In this document: positions 1 through 9,234 of the stretch, in pieces
Layout of the letters: each line of letters starts with the position of its first letter
Numbering within the stretch: position 1 is the stretch's first letter
DNA from: Moorena sp. SIOASIH
GTDB lineage: Bacteria > Cyanobacteriota > Cyanobacteriia > Cyanobacteriales > Coleofasciculaceae
Assembly (NCBI RefSeq): GCF_010671925.1
Contig: NZ_JAAHIH010000006.1
Location: 372,001-436,000, forward strand
Direction of reading: 5' to 3'
DNA length: 64,000 nt
The notes under the pieces: generated by a model
Seen by the model: the letters and a program-made list of their open reading frames with translations, nothing else
Database searches by the model: none
Told to the model about the DNA's origin: nothing
Made by a program: the position numbers and the translations under genes

Positions 1-599
1 ATCAAATTATGATATGGTGAATAGATATGCTGCCTATTTGTTAGATAGAGGAACAGGCAGGTTCCTATACTCCCTATAATGGTCTCGATTCCTATAGGCC
101 CTCGATACAACTGTTGTTTTATCCATCTGATGGTGTTTAGAGTCCTGGTTACGGTGGAAACAGACTGGGGAGGCTTATATGCACCTAACCCATCTTCTAA
201 ATAGATGAAACGACAGTTTCGGCGTTGGCTTTCTTGGTGTAAAAAGCGCAACACTGGTTGTCCAAGGTTAGAATGGATGTATATATGAGAGAGACTGTCC
301 AGAGTATCTAATTTTTCTCTCATCCTCCCTTCACTCTTAGATAGGGTGAGATGATAATTGTAGGGAGAGCGCAACAACTTTTTAGGAATAATACAAGCTT
401 CTTTCTCCTGGAAGTTGACGTACCATATACTTGACCATAGCTCAGGAATCAGCAAAGTTTTCCATGACTGGGATAATTGATAAAAGAGCGGGTAGGTATA
501 GAGCCAGAGATGGTTTTCTTCTTCGGGCAATAAAGATGACACCAAACATTGGGCCCAGGTAAAACTTAATACTGAACAAATCGCAAACAGATTTGACAT
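1..599 (-). CDS. Putative sialyltransferase/polysialyltransferase-like glycosyltransferase (3'-truncated by window edge)
   Basis: An open frame starts at ATG 599 behind a strong ribosome site (GGAGG, 4 bases before the ATG) and runs without a stop to base 1, so about 199 N-terminal residues are seen and the C-terminus lies outside. The protein begins MSNLFAICS and contains FIYLEDGLGAY near residue 135. An EDG-containing motif of this kind occurs in the bacterial GT52 and capsular polysialyltransferase families. It starts 39 bases after the CMP-sugar synthetase gene, in the same direction, so it probably uses the CMP-sugar made by that enzyme. I infer transfer of a sialic-acid-like sugar onto a surface glycan. 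The family call rests on one motif plus context and could be wrong in detail; that this is a real gene is well supported by the ribosome site and the operon spacing. Confidence 0.6.
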   Translation of the reverse strand, partial: MSNLFAICSVLSFTWAQCLVSSLLPEEENHLWLYTYPLFYQLSQSWKTLLIPELWSSIWYVNFQEKEACIIPKKLLRSPYNYHLTLSKSEGRMREKLDTLDSLSHIYIHSNLGQPVLRFLHQESQRRNCRFIYLEDGLGAYKPPQSVSTVTRTLNTIRWIKQQLYRGPIGIETIIGSIGTCLFLYLTNRQHIYSPYHNL

Positions 600-638
600 T
601 TTACCTCCAAACATAAAGTCAAACTCACTTTGAGTGTA

Positions 639-1340
639 TCAATGTTTTGCAGGATTATTCAAAATCAAATCCGCCAGGTACAAATCCCAAGGCGTGTCAA
701 TCTCTAGGGAGTGTTCAGGTGTCATCACATAAGCATAAGTAGAGTTTGTTTCCAAAGTCTGCTTTTCCATTAAGATATCCCGCCGTACCAAAAATATCGC
801 CCCATTCCAAGCATAGGCGGGCGGCAGCACTTGTCGGCGCAGGTAGCCATCGGGTTTTTGCACAAAATCCTGTAGTTTACCGTCACTCGTGATCCGCCTC
901 GTAAAATAGGGATGGGTGGACGCCTCACAGACACTGACCACACTATCAGCATTCTGAGCCAAAGCCAATTCAATCCCTAAGTCAATATCCTTAGCCGAAC
1001 GCAACGGCGAAGTCGGCTGCAACAACATCAGATAGTCTAGTGTTGTCCCTTCAAGTTGTTCTAACCACTCGACAGCATGTATCAACACAGGAATGTGAGG
1101 TGAATCGTCTTGCGCTAGTGCTGCGGGGCGCAGGAATGGCACCTCAGCCCCCCACTTTTTCGACACGTCAGCAATCTCTTCATCGTCAGTAGAAACCATC
1201 ACACGATTCAACCTATGACTTTGTAAAGCCGCTTCGATTGTCCAAGCAATTAGGGGCTTACCCGCCAGCAAGGTAGTATTCTTACGGGGAATGGACTTCG
1301 AGCCACCCCGTGCGGTAATCAAACCAATAATTTTGCTCAT
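639..1340 (-). CDS. neuA: CMP-N-acetylneuraminate (acylneuraminate) cytidylyltransferase-like protein
   Basis: The 233-residue protein opens with IGLITARGGSKSIPRKN, the nucleotide-binding signature of acylneuraminate/CMP-KDO cytidylyltransferases, and keeps the family features LLQPTSPLR and the C-terminal EIDTPWDL. Members activate a nonulosonic acid (sialic, legionaminic or pseudaminic acid) or a related sugar with CTP, giving a CMP-sugar and pyrophosphate in the cytoplasm. Length is normal for the family. It sits between a sulfotransferase gene (37 bases upstream) and a sialyltransferase-like gene (39 bases downstream), all on the minus strand, so a three-gene operon is likely. The exact sugar cannot be told from sequence alone because no nonulosonate synthase is visible in this window. 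Confidence 0.88.
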   Translation of the reverse strand: MSKIIGLITARGGSKSIPRKNTTLLAGKPLIAWTIEAALQSHRLNRVMVSTDDEEIADVSKKWGAEVPFLRPAALAQDDSPHIPVLIHAVEWLEQLEGTTLDYLMLLQPTSPLRSAKDIDLGIELALAQNADSVVSVCEASTHPYFTRRITSDGKLQDFVQKPDGYLRRQVLPPAYAWNGAIFLVRRDILMEKQTLETNSTYAYVMTPEHSLEIDTPWDLYLADLILNNPAKH

Positions 1341-1377
1341 GTAAACTCTCGCTTTCTCTTGCTCTTCCTCGCCGCTA

Positions 1378-2289
1378 TTACAAAGGATAATTATATTCCT
1401 TCAAAGGCAAATCTACCCTATTTAATAATGAGCGATTACTGGTGCGAAAATAATCATTTAATTGAACGCGCCTTTGCTTGGAGATAAAACTTCGTTTACC
1501 AGATATACGATTAAACAGTAATGGGTCTAAATAGCCTTGTAAACACCGACGAAAAAAGTGTGAATTTATCGCTATAAAAGGAATAACGGGGTTGGGATTG
1601 AATGATGGGCTATACACAAATCGGTTTACTATACGTGCGATCGCGATAGAAATAGAAGACATGCCTTGATTAGTTTTGTTCATAAAAATTTTGTTATCGA
1701 AACTATTTGATTTTAGCGACATGAACGCAAACAGTTGACTCAAAAATTCATAAGGTGATGCTTGGAATGCCTCATATAAACAGACAAAAACCGCCCCAGT
1801 ACCAAAAAGCTGTTGATAGTAATTAATCATCCTGTCGTAACATAAATGTTTCAAGGAAAAATAAACACAGCATTCATGGGAAAGATTTAAGAAGCTATCA
1901 AAACCACAGCCTCCCCCCTGATGGATATACTGTCTATACAACGAATCAATCATATCTAACTGGTTACGGATAGAAATAATGATCTTCGCATTAGGGAATA
2001 CCCCATGTAGCCTATCGGCAATGATACGGCTATCACTTCCTCCCCGATATGGAGCTCCTGAAAATTGCTCCCATGAGATTAATTTAACTTTGGTGGTACT
2101 AGAAACTGATTGTGCTTTCAAACGGATTTCATCGGCGTTAAAATCAAAATCATGGCACGTCACAATGTCCGCCAGCCATTTGTACTTTGGATAATGGCGA
2201 TTCCAATACTCTATTTCTGGGTGATTAGGAAAAATATATTGTTGTAAAAATGTCGTGGCTGTTTTATGGTAGCCAATATGAATAAACAT
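1378..2289 (-). CDS. Sulfotransferase-family protein of a surface glycan operon
   Basis: This 303-residue protein begins MFIHIGYHKTATTFLQQ, the 5'-phosphosulfate-binding loop of PAPS-dependent sulfotransferases (HKTATTFLQ in place of the usual PKSGTTWL). Further on, KIIISIRNQLDMIDSLYRQY matches the second PAPS-binding strand-helix (IRNQ/IRDP...S). It is the first gene of a minus-strand operon with a CMP-sugar synthetase and a glycosyltransferase, so a role in sulfating an exopolysaccharide or another surface glycan is the simplest inference. The acceptor is unknown. The start codon at 2289 places the binding loop at the extreme N-terminus, as usual for this family. Confidence 0.75.
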   Translation of the reverse strand: MFIHIGYHKTATTFLQQYIFPNHPEIEYWNRHYPKYKWLADIVTCHDFDFNADEIRLKAQSVSSTTKVKLISWEQFSGAPYRGGSDSRIIADRLHGVFPNAKIIISIRNQLDMIDSLYRQYIHQGGGCGFDSFLNLSHECCVYFSLKHLCYDRMINYYQQLFGTGAVFVCLYEAFQASPYEFLSQLFAFMSLKSNSFDNKIFMNKTNQGMSSISIAIARIVNRFVYSPSFNPNPVIPFIAINSHFFRRCLQGYLDPLLFNRISGKRSFISKQRRVQLNDYFRTSNRSLLNRVDLPLKEYNYPL

Positions 2290-3299
2290 AAATTACGGGC
2301 TTGCTATATGTCTACTTAAGGAGCAGTATCAAAGAGCTTGGAGGATTTTTTGATGTTATTAAAATCAGTAATATTGTACCTATTTAGAAATGCTATAGAC
2401 ACAAAATCTCACCGTAAGCATTCAGCCGTCAGCTATCAGCTATCAGCTCATGGGCTACGCGCAGGCTACGTGAGGTGCTTTTGAAGAAAACAGGTAACCA
2501 TTTGTTTAATCTGAGTGAAGTCACAGGGTCGTTCGCACAGCGTGGCCATTCGCGTAGCGTGGCCTTTTGGCCAAGGCCAAAGCCTGTGACACAAAGCTGA
2601 CCGCTGACCGCTGACCGCTGATAGCTGAATGCTTACATCTCACCTTTACTCACTTTCCTGGCGTTTAAATGAAAACTTTAAAAAAGTGTAGCGGGGAGAG
2701 ACTGAGATCAATACGACCATCGAAGCCCACTCCTGAAATTAAATAAATAAATATTATTTAATTTGTTCATAGTAAATTATTTAATTAAGTTTTAGCGAGC
2801 ACCGATTGATATTTTTAAATTAGTTCCTAAGCCAAAACTAGTAGTTATGAACTAAATAGCTATTCTTAGTAAGCTATAGCTTTCCGGACAATTGATTAAA
2901 TTTTTTTTTGGGATAACTTTGTCTAAGAGATATCTGCGGTAAATTAAAGTTTAGCTCAGACCTGGGGTTTCAGGTTTATTTTTCGCAGAGGTATAATCCT
3001 TAAATTGCTTTTAATCAAAAATTGTCCATGCCTCTAATCATAGAATATCAAAAAACGGCGAATAATTCAAGGCTATTTTGCCAACTCCTCCCCACATTCC
3101 GCACTTCATAGTGTAATCCGTAATCATGACGCTTTATCTAGATATTATCAAACACATAAATTTAAAAAGTACCAGTATTTATACGCAAAAAAATTGCCAA
3201 GCTACACAGGATTATCCTATTACTTTGCATACTACAAATTAATCGGCGGAATGTGGCCGACAAGATTGATCAACCAATACACTACAGTAAACAGATCCC
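2290..3299. other. Intergenic stretch with short repeats, otherwise empty
   Basis: I see no credible gene. From about 2418 to 2650 there are CAGCTAT/GACCGCT heptamer repeats around a block carrying GCGTAGCGTGGCC, a repeat motif also found near 15430. From 2700 the sequence is AT-rich with no open frame of note. Confidence 0.6.
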
Positions 3300-3437
3300 C
3301 TACTGAGCTTTTGACAACGCTTGATCAAGAACCTGATTATACTGTTTAGCAATGACTTCAGGAGTAATATTCTCTAGTAAATACTGACTACCAGCCTGAC
3401 CTAGAGAGTCTACTAATATCAAGTCTGGTTGAATACC
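3300..3437 (-). pseudogene. Possible remnant of the C-terminus of a larger protein
   Basis: About 46 codons starting MGIQPDLILVDSLG and ending at a stop at 3300 look protein-like (balanced composition, predicted helix at the end). The open frame upstream is made only of translated GGGGAGAT and GGTGTGGGA tandem repeats (3452-3536). I read this as the tail of a decayed gene whose front was replaced by tandem repeats. The family is not recognised. Confidence 0.3.
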
Positions 3438-3451
3438 CATAATTAAGGAGA

Positions 3452-3632
3452 GGGTGGGAGATGGGGAGATGGGGAGATGGGGAGATGGGGAGGTGTGGGA
3501 GGTGTGGGAGGTGTGGGAGGTGTGGGGAGATGGCAAAGATTTTTATAGCCTTAATCATACTTATGAGTGAGATACAGGAGGTACAGTCAACTTAGTTACC
3601 CCTACTCCCTACTCCCTACTCCCTACTCCCTT
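3452..3632. repeat. Short tandem repeats (GGGGAGAT, GGTGTGGGA and ACTCCCT units)
   Basis: An array of 8-bp GGGGAGAT copies (about 3460-3490) passes into GGTGTGGGA copies (about 3490-3525). A separate ACTCCCT heptamer array lies at about 3600-3632. Such arrays recur between genes across the window. Confidence 0.85.
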
Positions 3633-4057
3633 AATGGAGTGTGGGGAGATGAAAGTGATGTGTAGCAACCTGATTTGCGTTCACGTTTGTCCATCAGAAG
3701 TTAACGTTTTTTGTTAAGTTAAATTATTAATTATTGAGTTTTTACGTATTATTATTAATATTTTTTTAGAAGCAAGCCTAACATTCCCCTTGATGGCAAG
3801 AGGAATCCCATAAACAGCAGGAGATCTAAAGGCATTACCCAAAAATTTAATATTTTTTTAAAAATTCCTCTAGACCTAATCCTTGACTTACTGGGATATA
3901 CTAGGAAATACTAGGTAGTCATAGGTAAGTTCGGTTAAAGATTCACAAAAAACTAAATAGTATTAGGAATAGTATTAATAATGATATCTAGAATTGGTGA
4001 GACCTCCTTCTAGAGGTCGTATAACTGTTGATAATCCTGGATTAAGGTCGGAGAATT

Positions 4058-6349
4058 ATGGTAGGAATAGATTTACCAGTACAACAAACCAGATTGGATC
4101 ACGAACCGATTCATGTCATTGGTCAAATTCAGCCTCATGGGGGACTGTTGGTACTGGAAGAGCCTGAGCTAAAAATCTTACAAGTTAGCAACAATACCTC
4201 TAGGGTTTTGGGAATCCCTGTCGAAGCCATGCTACAAAAAACCCTAGAAGATGTACTTGACCCATTCCAAGTGGAGAGAATTAAAGCTGGGTTATCTGAG
4301 GAAAATCTAGACCTGATCAATCCTACTAAAATTTGGGCGAGGAAAAAAGGGGATGATTACGCAGTCTTTGATGGTGTGTTTCATCGTAACTCAGATGGAT
4401 GTCTGATTCTGGAATTAGAACCAGCAGTTTCCCGGGAGACTATTCCATTTTTAAGCTTTTATCATCTAGCACGAGCCTCCATCAACCAGCTCCAACAAAC
4501 CTCGAATCTCCGGGATTTTTGTCAAATCATCGTCAAAGAGGTGCGAAAAGTCACTGGGTTTGACCGGGTGATGCTCTATAAATTTGAAGATGATGACCAT
4601 GGAGCCGTTATTGCGGAAGAAAAACTAGACAGTCTGGAATCTTACCTAGGCTTACACTATCCAGAATCCGATATTCCTAAACCAGCCAGACGATTATTCT
4701 GTTCCAATTGGATTCGATTAATTCCAGATGCTAATTCCCAACCTGTTGAGATTTTTCCTACCAATAACCCAATCACCAATCGTCCCCTTGATTTAACATT
4801 ATCGATTCTCAGAAGTGCTTCCCCCTGTCATATCAAGTACCTCCACAATATGGGAGTTGGGGCGTCTTTGACGATTTCATTGATTAAAGATCAAAAACTC
4901 TGGGGACTTATTGCTTGTCATCATCAGACCCCTAAATATGTATCCTATGAGTTGCGCAAAGCTTGCGAATTTTTAGGACGAGTGATCTTCTCAGAAATTT
5001 CAGCCCGAGAAGAGACGGAAGACTATGACTATCAGATGAAGTTGTCCTATATTCAATCAATATTGATTGAGTATATGTCCCAAGAAGAAAACTTTATTGA
5101 TGGCTTAGTTAAGCATGACCCCAATTTACTGGACTTGACCAGTGCTCAAGGTGCAGCAATTTGTTTTGGGGATAATTTTACGGTTATTGGTGAAACCCCT
5201 AGTGAAGAAGACCTCAAGTTTTTGGTGCAATGGCTGAAACAGAATGTTGATCAAGAGGTTTTCTATACTGATTCCCTGCCTCGCCTTTATCCTGATGCAC
5301 AACGGTTTAAAGATATTGGTAGTGGCCTGCTAGCCATCCCAATTTCCAAGAGAAACTATGTGCTGTGGTTCCGATCAGAGGTGATTCAAACTGTTAATTG
5401 GGGGGGTGACCCCAATAAAGCCTTTGAAACAACCCACACAGAGGGGACTTTGCAACTGTCGCCCCGTAAATCCTTTGAACTGTGGAAAGAAACTGTTCGC
5501 TTAACCTCTTTACCCTGGAAACAGGTAGAAATTAAGACAGCACTGGAACTGAGGAAAGCACTGATTAATATTGTTCTGCGTCAAGCTGATGAATTGGCTC
5601 AATTGGCTCAGGATCTAGAACGTTCCAATGCGGAACTGAAAAAGTTTGCTTATGTGGCATCCCATGACCTACAAGAACCCCTGAATCAAGTGGCCAATTA
5701 TGTGCAGCTTTTAGAAATGCGCTATAATGATAGGCTTGACGAAGATGCCAGCGAGTTTATTACCTTTGCGGTTGAGGGAGTCAGCCTCATGCAAACCCTG
5801 ATTGATGATGTGTTGGCTTACTCGAAAGTCGATTTGCAGGGCATTGAGTTTAAACTGACGGAAGTGGAGACGGCCTTAGACCATGCTCTGGCTAATTTGC
5901 GGGGACGCATCCGTGAAACTGGGGCAGTGATTACCCATGACCCCTTCCCAACAGTTATGGCTGATAGCACCCAGTTGATGCAACTGTTCCAGAACTTAAT
6001 CGGTAATGCGATCAAGTTCCGCAGTGAACAGCCGCCGGAAATCCATGTGGGGGCAAAACGACTGGAGGATTCATGGCTATTTTCAGTGCAGGATAATGGC
6101 ATTGGCATTGAACCGCAGTTTAGCGATCGCATTTTCGTGATCTTCCAACGTCTGCACACCCGGGATGAGTATCCTGGCACAGGTATGGGTTTGGCTATCT
6201 GTAAAAAGATTCTGGAGTGCCACCGGGGCAAAATTTGGGTAGAGTCAGAACTAGGTCACGGTGCCACCTTCTATTTTACAATTCCAGTAAGGGGACGCGA
6301 GCGTGAGCGTAGAAACGGACGAAAGACACAAAATCATATTTTTGGTTGA
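4058..6349 (+). CDS. cph1: Cph1-type phytochrome sensor histidine kinase
   Basis: The 763-residue protein has PAS (about 15-120), GAF (about 140-310), PHY (about 325-500), HisKA and HATPase domains in order. The GAF domain has the DIP motif (YPESDIP) and Cys257 in SASPCHIKYL, the bilin-attachment cysteine position of Synechocystis Cph1 (Cys259). There is no N-terminal bacteriophytochrome cysteine, so phycocyanobilin rather than biliverdin is expected. The kinase acceptor is His536 (ASHDLQEPLN), followed by N, G1 and G2 boxes (DNGIGI, GTGMGLAI). It should sense red/far-red light and phosphorylate the response regulator encoded next. The reading frame continues past the usual C-terminus into a charged tail (RERERR) that overlaps the next gene by 47 bases. 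Confidence 0.95.
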   Translation: MVGIDLPVQQTRLDHEPIHVIGQIQPHGGLLVLEEPELKILQVSNNTSRVLGIPVEAMLQKTLEDVLDPFQVERIKAGLSEENLDLINPTKIWARKKGDDYAVFDGVFHRNSDGCLILELEPAVSRETIPFLSFYHLARASINQLQQTSNLRDFCQIIVKEVRKVTGFDRVMLYKFEDDDHGAVIAEEKLDSLESYLGLHYPESDIPKPARRLFCSNWIRLIPDANSQPVEIFPTNNPITNRPLDLTLSILRSASPCHIKYLHNMGVGASLTISLIKDQKLWGLIACHHQTPKYVSYELRKACEFLGRVIFSEISAREETEDYDYQMKLSYIQSILIEYMSQEENFIDGLVKHDPNLLDLTSAQGAAICFGDNFTVIGETPSEEDLKFLVQWLKQNVDQEVFYTDSLPRLYPDAQRFKDIGSGLLAIPISKRNYVLWFRSEVIQTVNWGGDPNKAFETTHTEGTLQLSPRKSFELWKETVRLTSLPWKQVEIKTALELRKALINIVLRQADELAQLAQDLERSNAELKKFAYVASHDLQEPLNQVANYVQLLEMRYNDRLDEDASEFITFAVEGVSLMQTLIDDVLAYSKVDLQGIEFKLTEVETALDHALANLRGRIRETGAVITHDPFPTVMADSTQLMQLFQNLIGNAIKFRSEQPPEIHVGAKRLEDSWLFSVQDNGIGIEPQFSDRIFVIFQRLHTRDEYPGTGMGLAICKKILECHRGKIWVESELGHGATFYFTIPVRGRERERRNGRKTQNHIFG

Positions 6350-6749
6350 AGACAATAAAGCCGATATTCGCTTAATCCAAGAAGCGTTAAAAAATAGCTC
6401 GGTACCCCACCAGGTAGTAACGGTCAGAAATGGCATGGACGCTATGGCTTACTTACACCAAGAAGGAGAGTATGCTGATGCCGTCCGTCCAGACCTGATC
6501 GTGCTAGATTTAAACTTGCCAAAAAAGGATGGTCGAGAGGTGCTCGCAGAGATTAAGGCTGACCCTAATCTCAAACGGATTCCTGTGGTGGTATTAACTA
6601 CCTCAAGAAATCAGGATGACATTTTCCATAGTTACGACTTGCATGTGAATTGCTACATCACCAAATCCCGCAATCTTAGCGAATTATTCAAAATCGTCAG
6701 AGGAATTGAAGACTTTTGGCTCTCGACTGTCACCCTGCCATCACAATAA
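6303..6749 (+). CDS. rcp1: Rcp1-type response regulator, partner of the phytochrome
   Basis: A single receiver domain of 148 residues with acidic pair E16-D17 (LVEDN), phosphoacceptor Asp69 (LIVLDLNLP), Thr in VVVLTTS and Lys in CYITKS. There is no output domain. Small stand-alone receivers of this kind encoded directly after cph1 take phosphate from Cph1. The gene starts with GTG inside the 3' end of the kinase frame (47-base overlap), so translational coupling is likely. The C-terminal IVRGIEDFWL is typical of Rcp1-like proteins. Confidence 0.93.
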   Translation: MSVETDERHKIIFLVEDNKADIRLIQEALKNSSVPHQVVTVRNGMDAMAYLHQEGEYADAVRPDLIVLDLNLPKKDGREVLAEIKADPNLKRIPVVVLTTSRNQDDIFHSYDLHVNCYITKSRNLSELFKIVRGIEDFWLSTVTLPSQ

Positions 6750-6900
6750 AAGGATTAGGGATTAGGGATTAGCCATAAACCATGAGACACTAAGGATTAG
6801 ACATCAGGGTTGACTAATACAAAATCAGGAAACCAATGACGATTCTCTATCAAAGGAGAAATCCACACCAATCAGCCCAAGCAAGGAATACTACAAGGTA

Positions 6901-8064
6901 ATGCCTGAAGGCTCAGTAAAAATCTTGTTAATTGAGGACAACCTGGCAGAAGCCAGATTGTTACAAGAGTTTTTGAAAGAAGCTCAGTTCAGGCAGTTTA
7001 GTCTAGTTCATGTCAAGCGGTTGCGGGATGCACTCCAGGAAATCGCTCAGGCTAGAGCAATCTCAATTCCCTACGATGTGATCTTGTTAGATCTGACTCT
7101 ACCGGACAGCCACGGACTAGCATCCCTCGGACCCTTGATGAAGCAAGCGCCTAGTTTACCGATTGTAGTGCTAACCAATACCAATGATGATGAATTAGCG
7201 ATTGAGGCAGTTCGTCAGGGAGCACAAGATTATCTAGTCAAGCGGCAAGTCAAGGGAAAAATGCTGGTTCGTTCCTTGCGCTATGCTATTGAACGTAAGC
7301 AGGCAGCAGTTGCATTACGACAAGAAAATCAAGCCCTAGAAAGTCAGGTTCAGGAACAAACCGCTGAGTTGGTTAGAGCCAAAGAAGTCAATCAGCGCAA
7401 AGCGGAATTTGTTTCCATGCTCTCTCACGACTTTCGTAATCCCTTAAATACAATCCTCCTTTGTTCTGGATTGCTCCAAGACAAAGAGGAACAATTACCT
7501 AAAGAGAAAAAACTGGTTCATTTGCGGCTAATTCGCTCGGCCATCAAAAACATGGCCCAGTTGTTGGATGAGGTTTCATTAATCAGCAAAGCTGATTCCG
7601 GCAAACTCCTGTGTCAACCTACTCGGTTGGATTTGAAACGGTTTTGTCACCAATTAGTAGAAGAGTTACAAATTATTACCAACAACAACCATCAGCTAGT
7701 TTTTACCAGTCAAGGGGAATTGAGGGAAGCGCTATGGGATGAAAGATTGCTGCGACACATTTTTAGCAATTTGCTCACCAACGCTATTAAGTACTCACCC
7801 ACAGGGGGAAGCGTTCAGTTTGAACTGATTGCTCAGACAGAATGTGTTATCTTCCGAATTCAAGACCAGGGGATGGGCATTCCCCCAGAAGACCAACAGC
7901 AACTGTTTCAACCTTTCCATCGTGCTAGCAATGTTGGCACAATTCCTGGTAGTGGCTTAGGACTAGCTATTGTTAAAGAGTGTGTGGAAGCTCATGGTGG
8001 TGAGATTTCTGTCAAGAGTCAGTTGGGAGAGGGTAGTACATTTAGCGTTAGGTTACCGTATTAG
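6901..8064 (+). CDS. Hybrid receiver-histidine kinase
   Basis: The 387-residue protein has an N-terminal receiver domain (about 5-125; phosphoacceptor Asp64 in ILLDLTLPD, Lys in YLVKRQV), a short coiled linker (about 130-165), then HisKA with MLSHDFRNPLN and an HATPase domain with DQGMGI and GSGLGLAIV. It lies 151 bases after rcp1 on the same strand and probably extends the phytochrome relay, with the receiver gating the attached kinase. No sensor or membrane domain is visible, so input must come from another kinase. The link to Cph1 is inferred from position only. Confidence 0.88.
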   Translation: MPEGSVKILLIEDNLAEARLLQEFLKEAQFRQFSLVHVKRLRDALQEIAQARAISIPYDVILLDLTLPDSHGLASLGPLMKQAPSLPIVVLTNTNDDELAIEAVRQGAQDYLVKRQVKGKMLVRSLRYAIERKQAAVALRQENQALESQVQEQTAELVRAKEVNQRKAEFVSMLSHDFRNPLNTILLCSGLLQDKEEQLPKEKKLVHLRLIRSAIKNMAQLLDEVSLISKADSGKLLCQPTRLDLKRFCHQLVEELQIITNNNHQLVFTSQGELREALWDERLLRHIFSNLLTNAIKYSPTGGSVQFELIAQTECVIFRIQDQGMGIPPEDQQQLFQPFHRASNVGTIPGSGLGLAIVKECVEAHGGEISVKSQLGEGSTFSVRLPY

Positions 8065-8119
8065 CACTGGCCTGGGGAGATATCCTCAAGCACAAATTAA
8101 ATGATTAACAGCCTATGGC

Positions 8120-9112
8120 TTATTCCCGACTCCCAGCGGACAGCGCTATAGTCGTAACTCCTGGGATTTTAAGATGAATACGGTAAATGCTGGTTTTTGC
8201 AGTAATGTAGAGGGTTTTTTTGTCACTGTCACCCCATGCTAAGTTAGCAGCAGGAATCTCTGGTACTTCAATAATACCCAGTAAATTAGCTGACGGTGAG
8301 AAAATCCACACTCCCCCAGGTCCAGTAGAGTAAACATTTCCTTGCAGATCTATTTTCATACCATCTGGTCCACCCGGTTTACCAGATGTCTTCAGTTCAG
8401 CAAAAATATGTCCGTTGCTTAGGGTACCGTCTGGCTGCACGTCAAAGACCCGAATGTGACCTTTTTGGAAATCACTAATGTACAGTTTTTGCTCATCTGG
8501 GGAAAAGGCAATACCATTCGGATGTACAAAGTTCCTCGCCAGCAGAGTCAATTTACCCTCCGGTGCTAGCCGATAGACACCATAAAAGCCTAGTTCTTGG
8601 GGGTGTGTTTGCAGATTGTAGTAGTTAAGGAATCTAGGGCTGTAGCAAGGGTCAGTAAAATAGATGCTTCCATCTGACTTAACTACCAAGTCATTGGGGC
8701 TATTGAGACTTTTCCCCTGGTACTGACTGGCAAGTGTAACGACAGTGCCATCTTTCTCGGTTATAGAAATGCGACGGTTTGCATATTCCGCAGTCAACAA
8801 GTGCCCCTCTCTATTGAAGGTATTGCCATTGGCGTTTCCAGAAGGGTGACGAAATACTTCTAGTTTTTCATCAGCAGTCCAGAATTGATAGATAGTATTA
8901 GCGGGAATATCACTAAATAGTAAGAAACCAGCATCGTTCCACACTGGTCCCTCTGTAAACTCAAACCCTGTAGCTACTTGTTCTACCTGGGCATTTGTAT
9001 CCATAATTGCTGCTAAACTACTCTCGGCAAGAGCCTGAGTAGGGAGTGTGAATAACACAGTGAATAGCAACAGCAAGCAGATTACTAGTTGATGGATGCT
9101 CTTCATCTGCAT
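8120..9112 (-). CDS. Secreted SMP-30/gluconolactonase-like beta-propeller protein
   Basis: The 330-residue protein has an N-terminal signal peptide (hydrophobic LVICLLLLFTVLF, cleavage likely after TQALA). The SMP-30/gluconolactonase/LRE features follow: EGPVW near residue 54, NGNTFNREGHLLTAEY, SPNDLVVKSDGSIYFTDPCY and HPNGIAFSPDEQ. In this family Glu, Asn and Asp of these motifs bind a divalent metal and the enzyme hydrolyses lactones. Export to the periplasm is expected. An in-frame second ATG at 9106 (MKSIHQ) is an equally good start. It is the last gene of a same-strand run that begins at 12343, 122 bases after the P-loop gene, and may be cotranscribed. Confidence 0.85.
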   Translation of the reverse strand: MQMKSIHQLVICLLLLFTVLFTLPTQALAESSLAAIMDTNAQVEQVATGFEFTEGPVWNDAGFLLFSDIPANTIYQFWTADEKLEVFRHPSGNANGNTFNREGHLLTAEYANRRISITEKDGTVVTLASQYQGKSLNSPNDLVVKSDGSIYFTDPCYSPRFLNYYNLQTHPQELGFYGVYRLAPEGKLTLLARNFVHPNGIAFSPDEQKLYISDFQKGHIRVFDVQPDGTLSNGHIFAELKTSGKPGGPDGMKIDLQGNVYSTGPGGVWIFSPSANLLGIIEVPEIPAANLAWGDSDKKTLYITAKTSIYRIHLKIPGVTTIALSAGSRE

Positions 9113-9234
9113 TTTTTCTGTAACCTTAACTATCTCATTTTTCCATAACCTCTCACCTATTTTACAATAGTTAAAAATCCTTAAATTTAGTAATTACACA
9201 TTCAACAATACCAAAGTTTTAGCTAGACGTTAAT

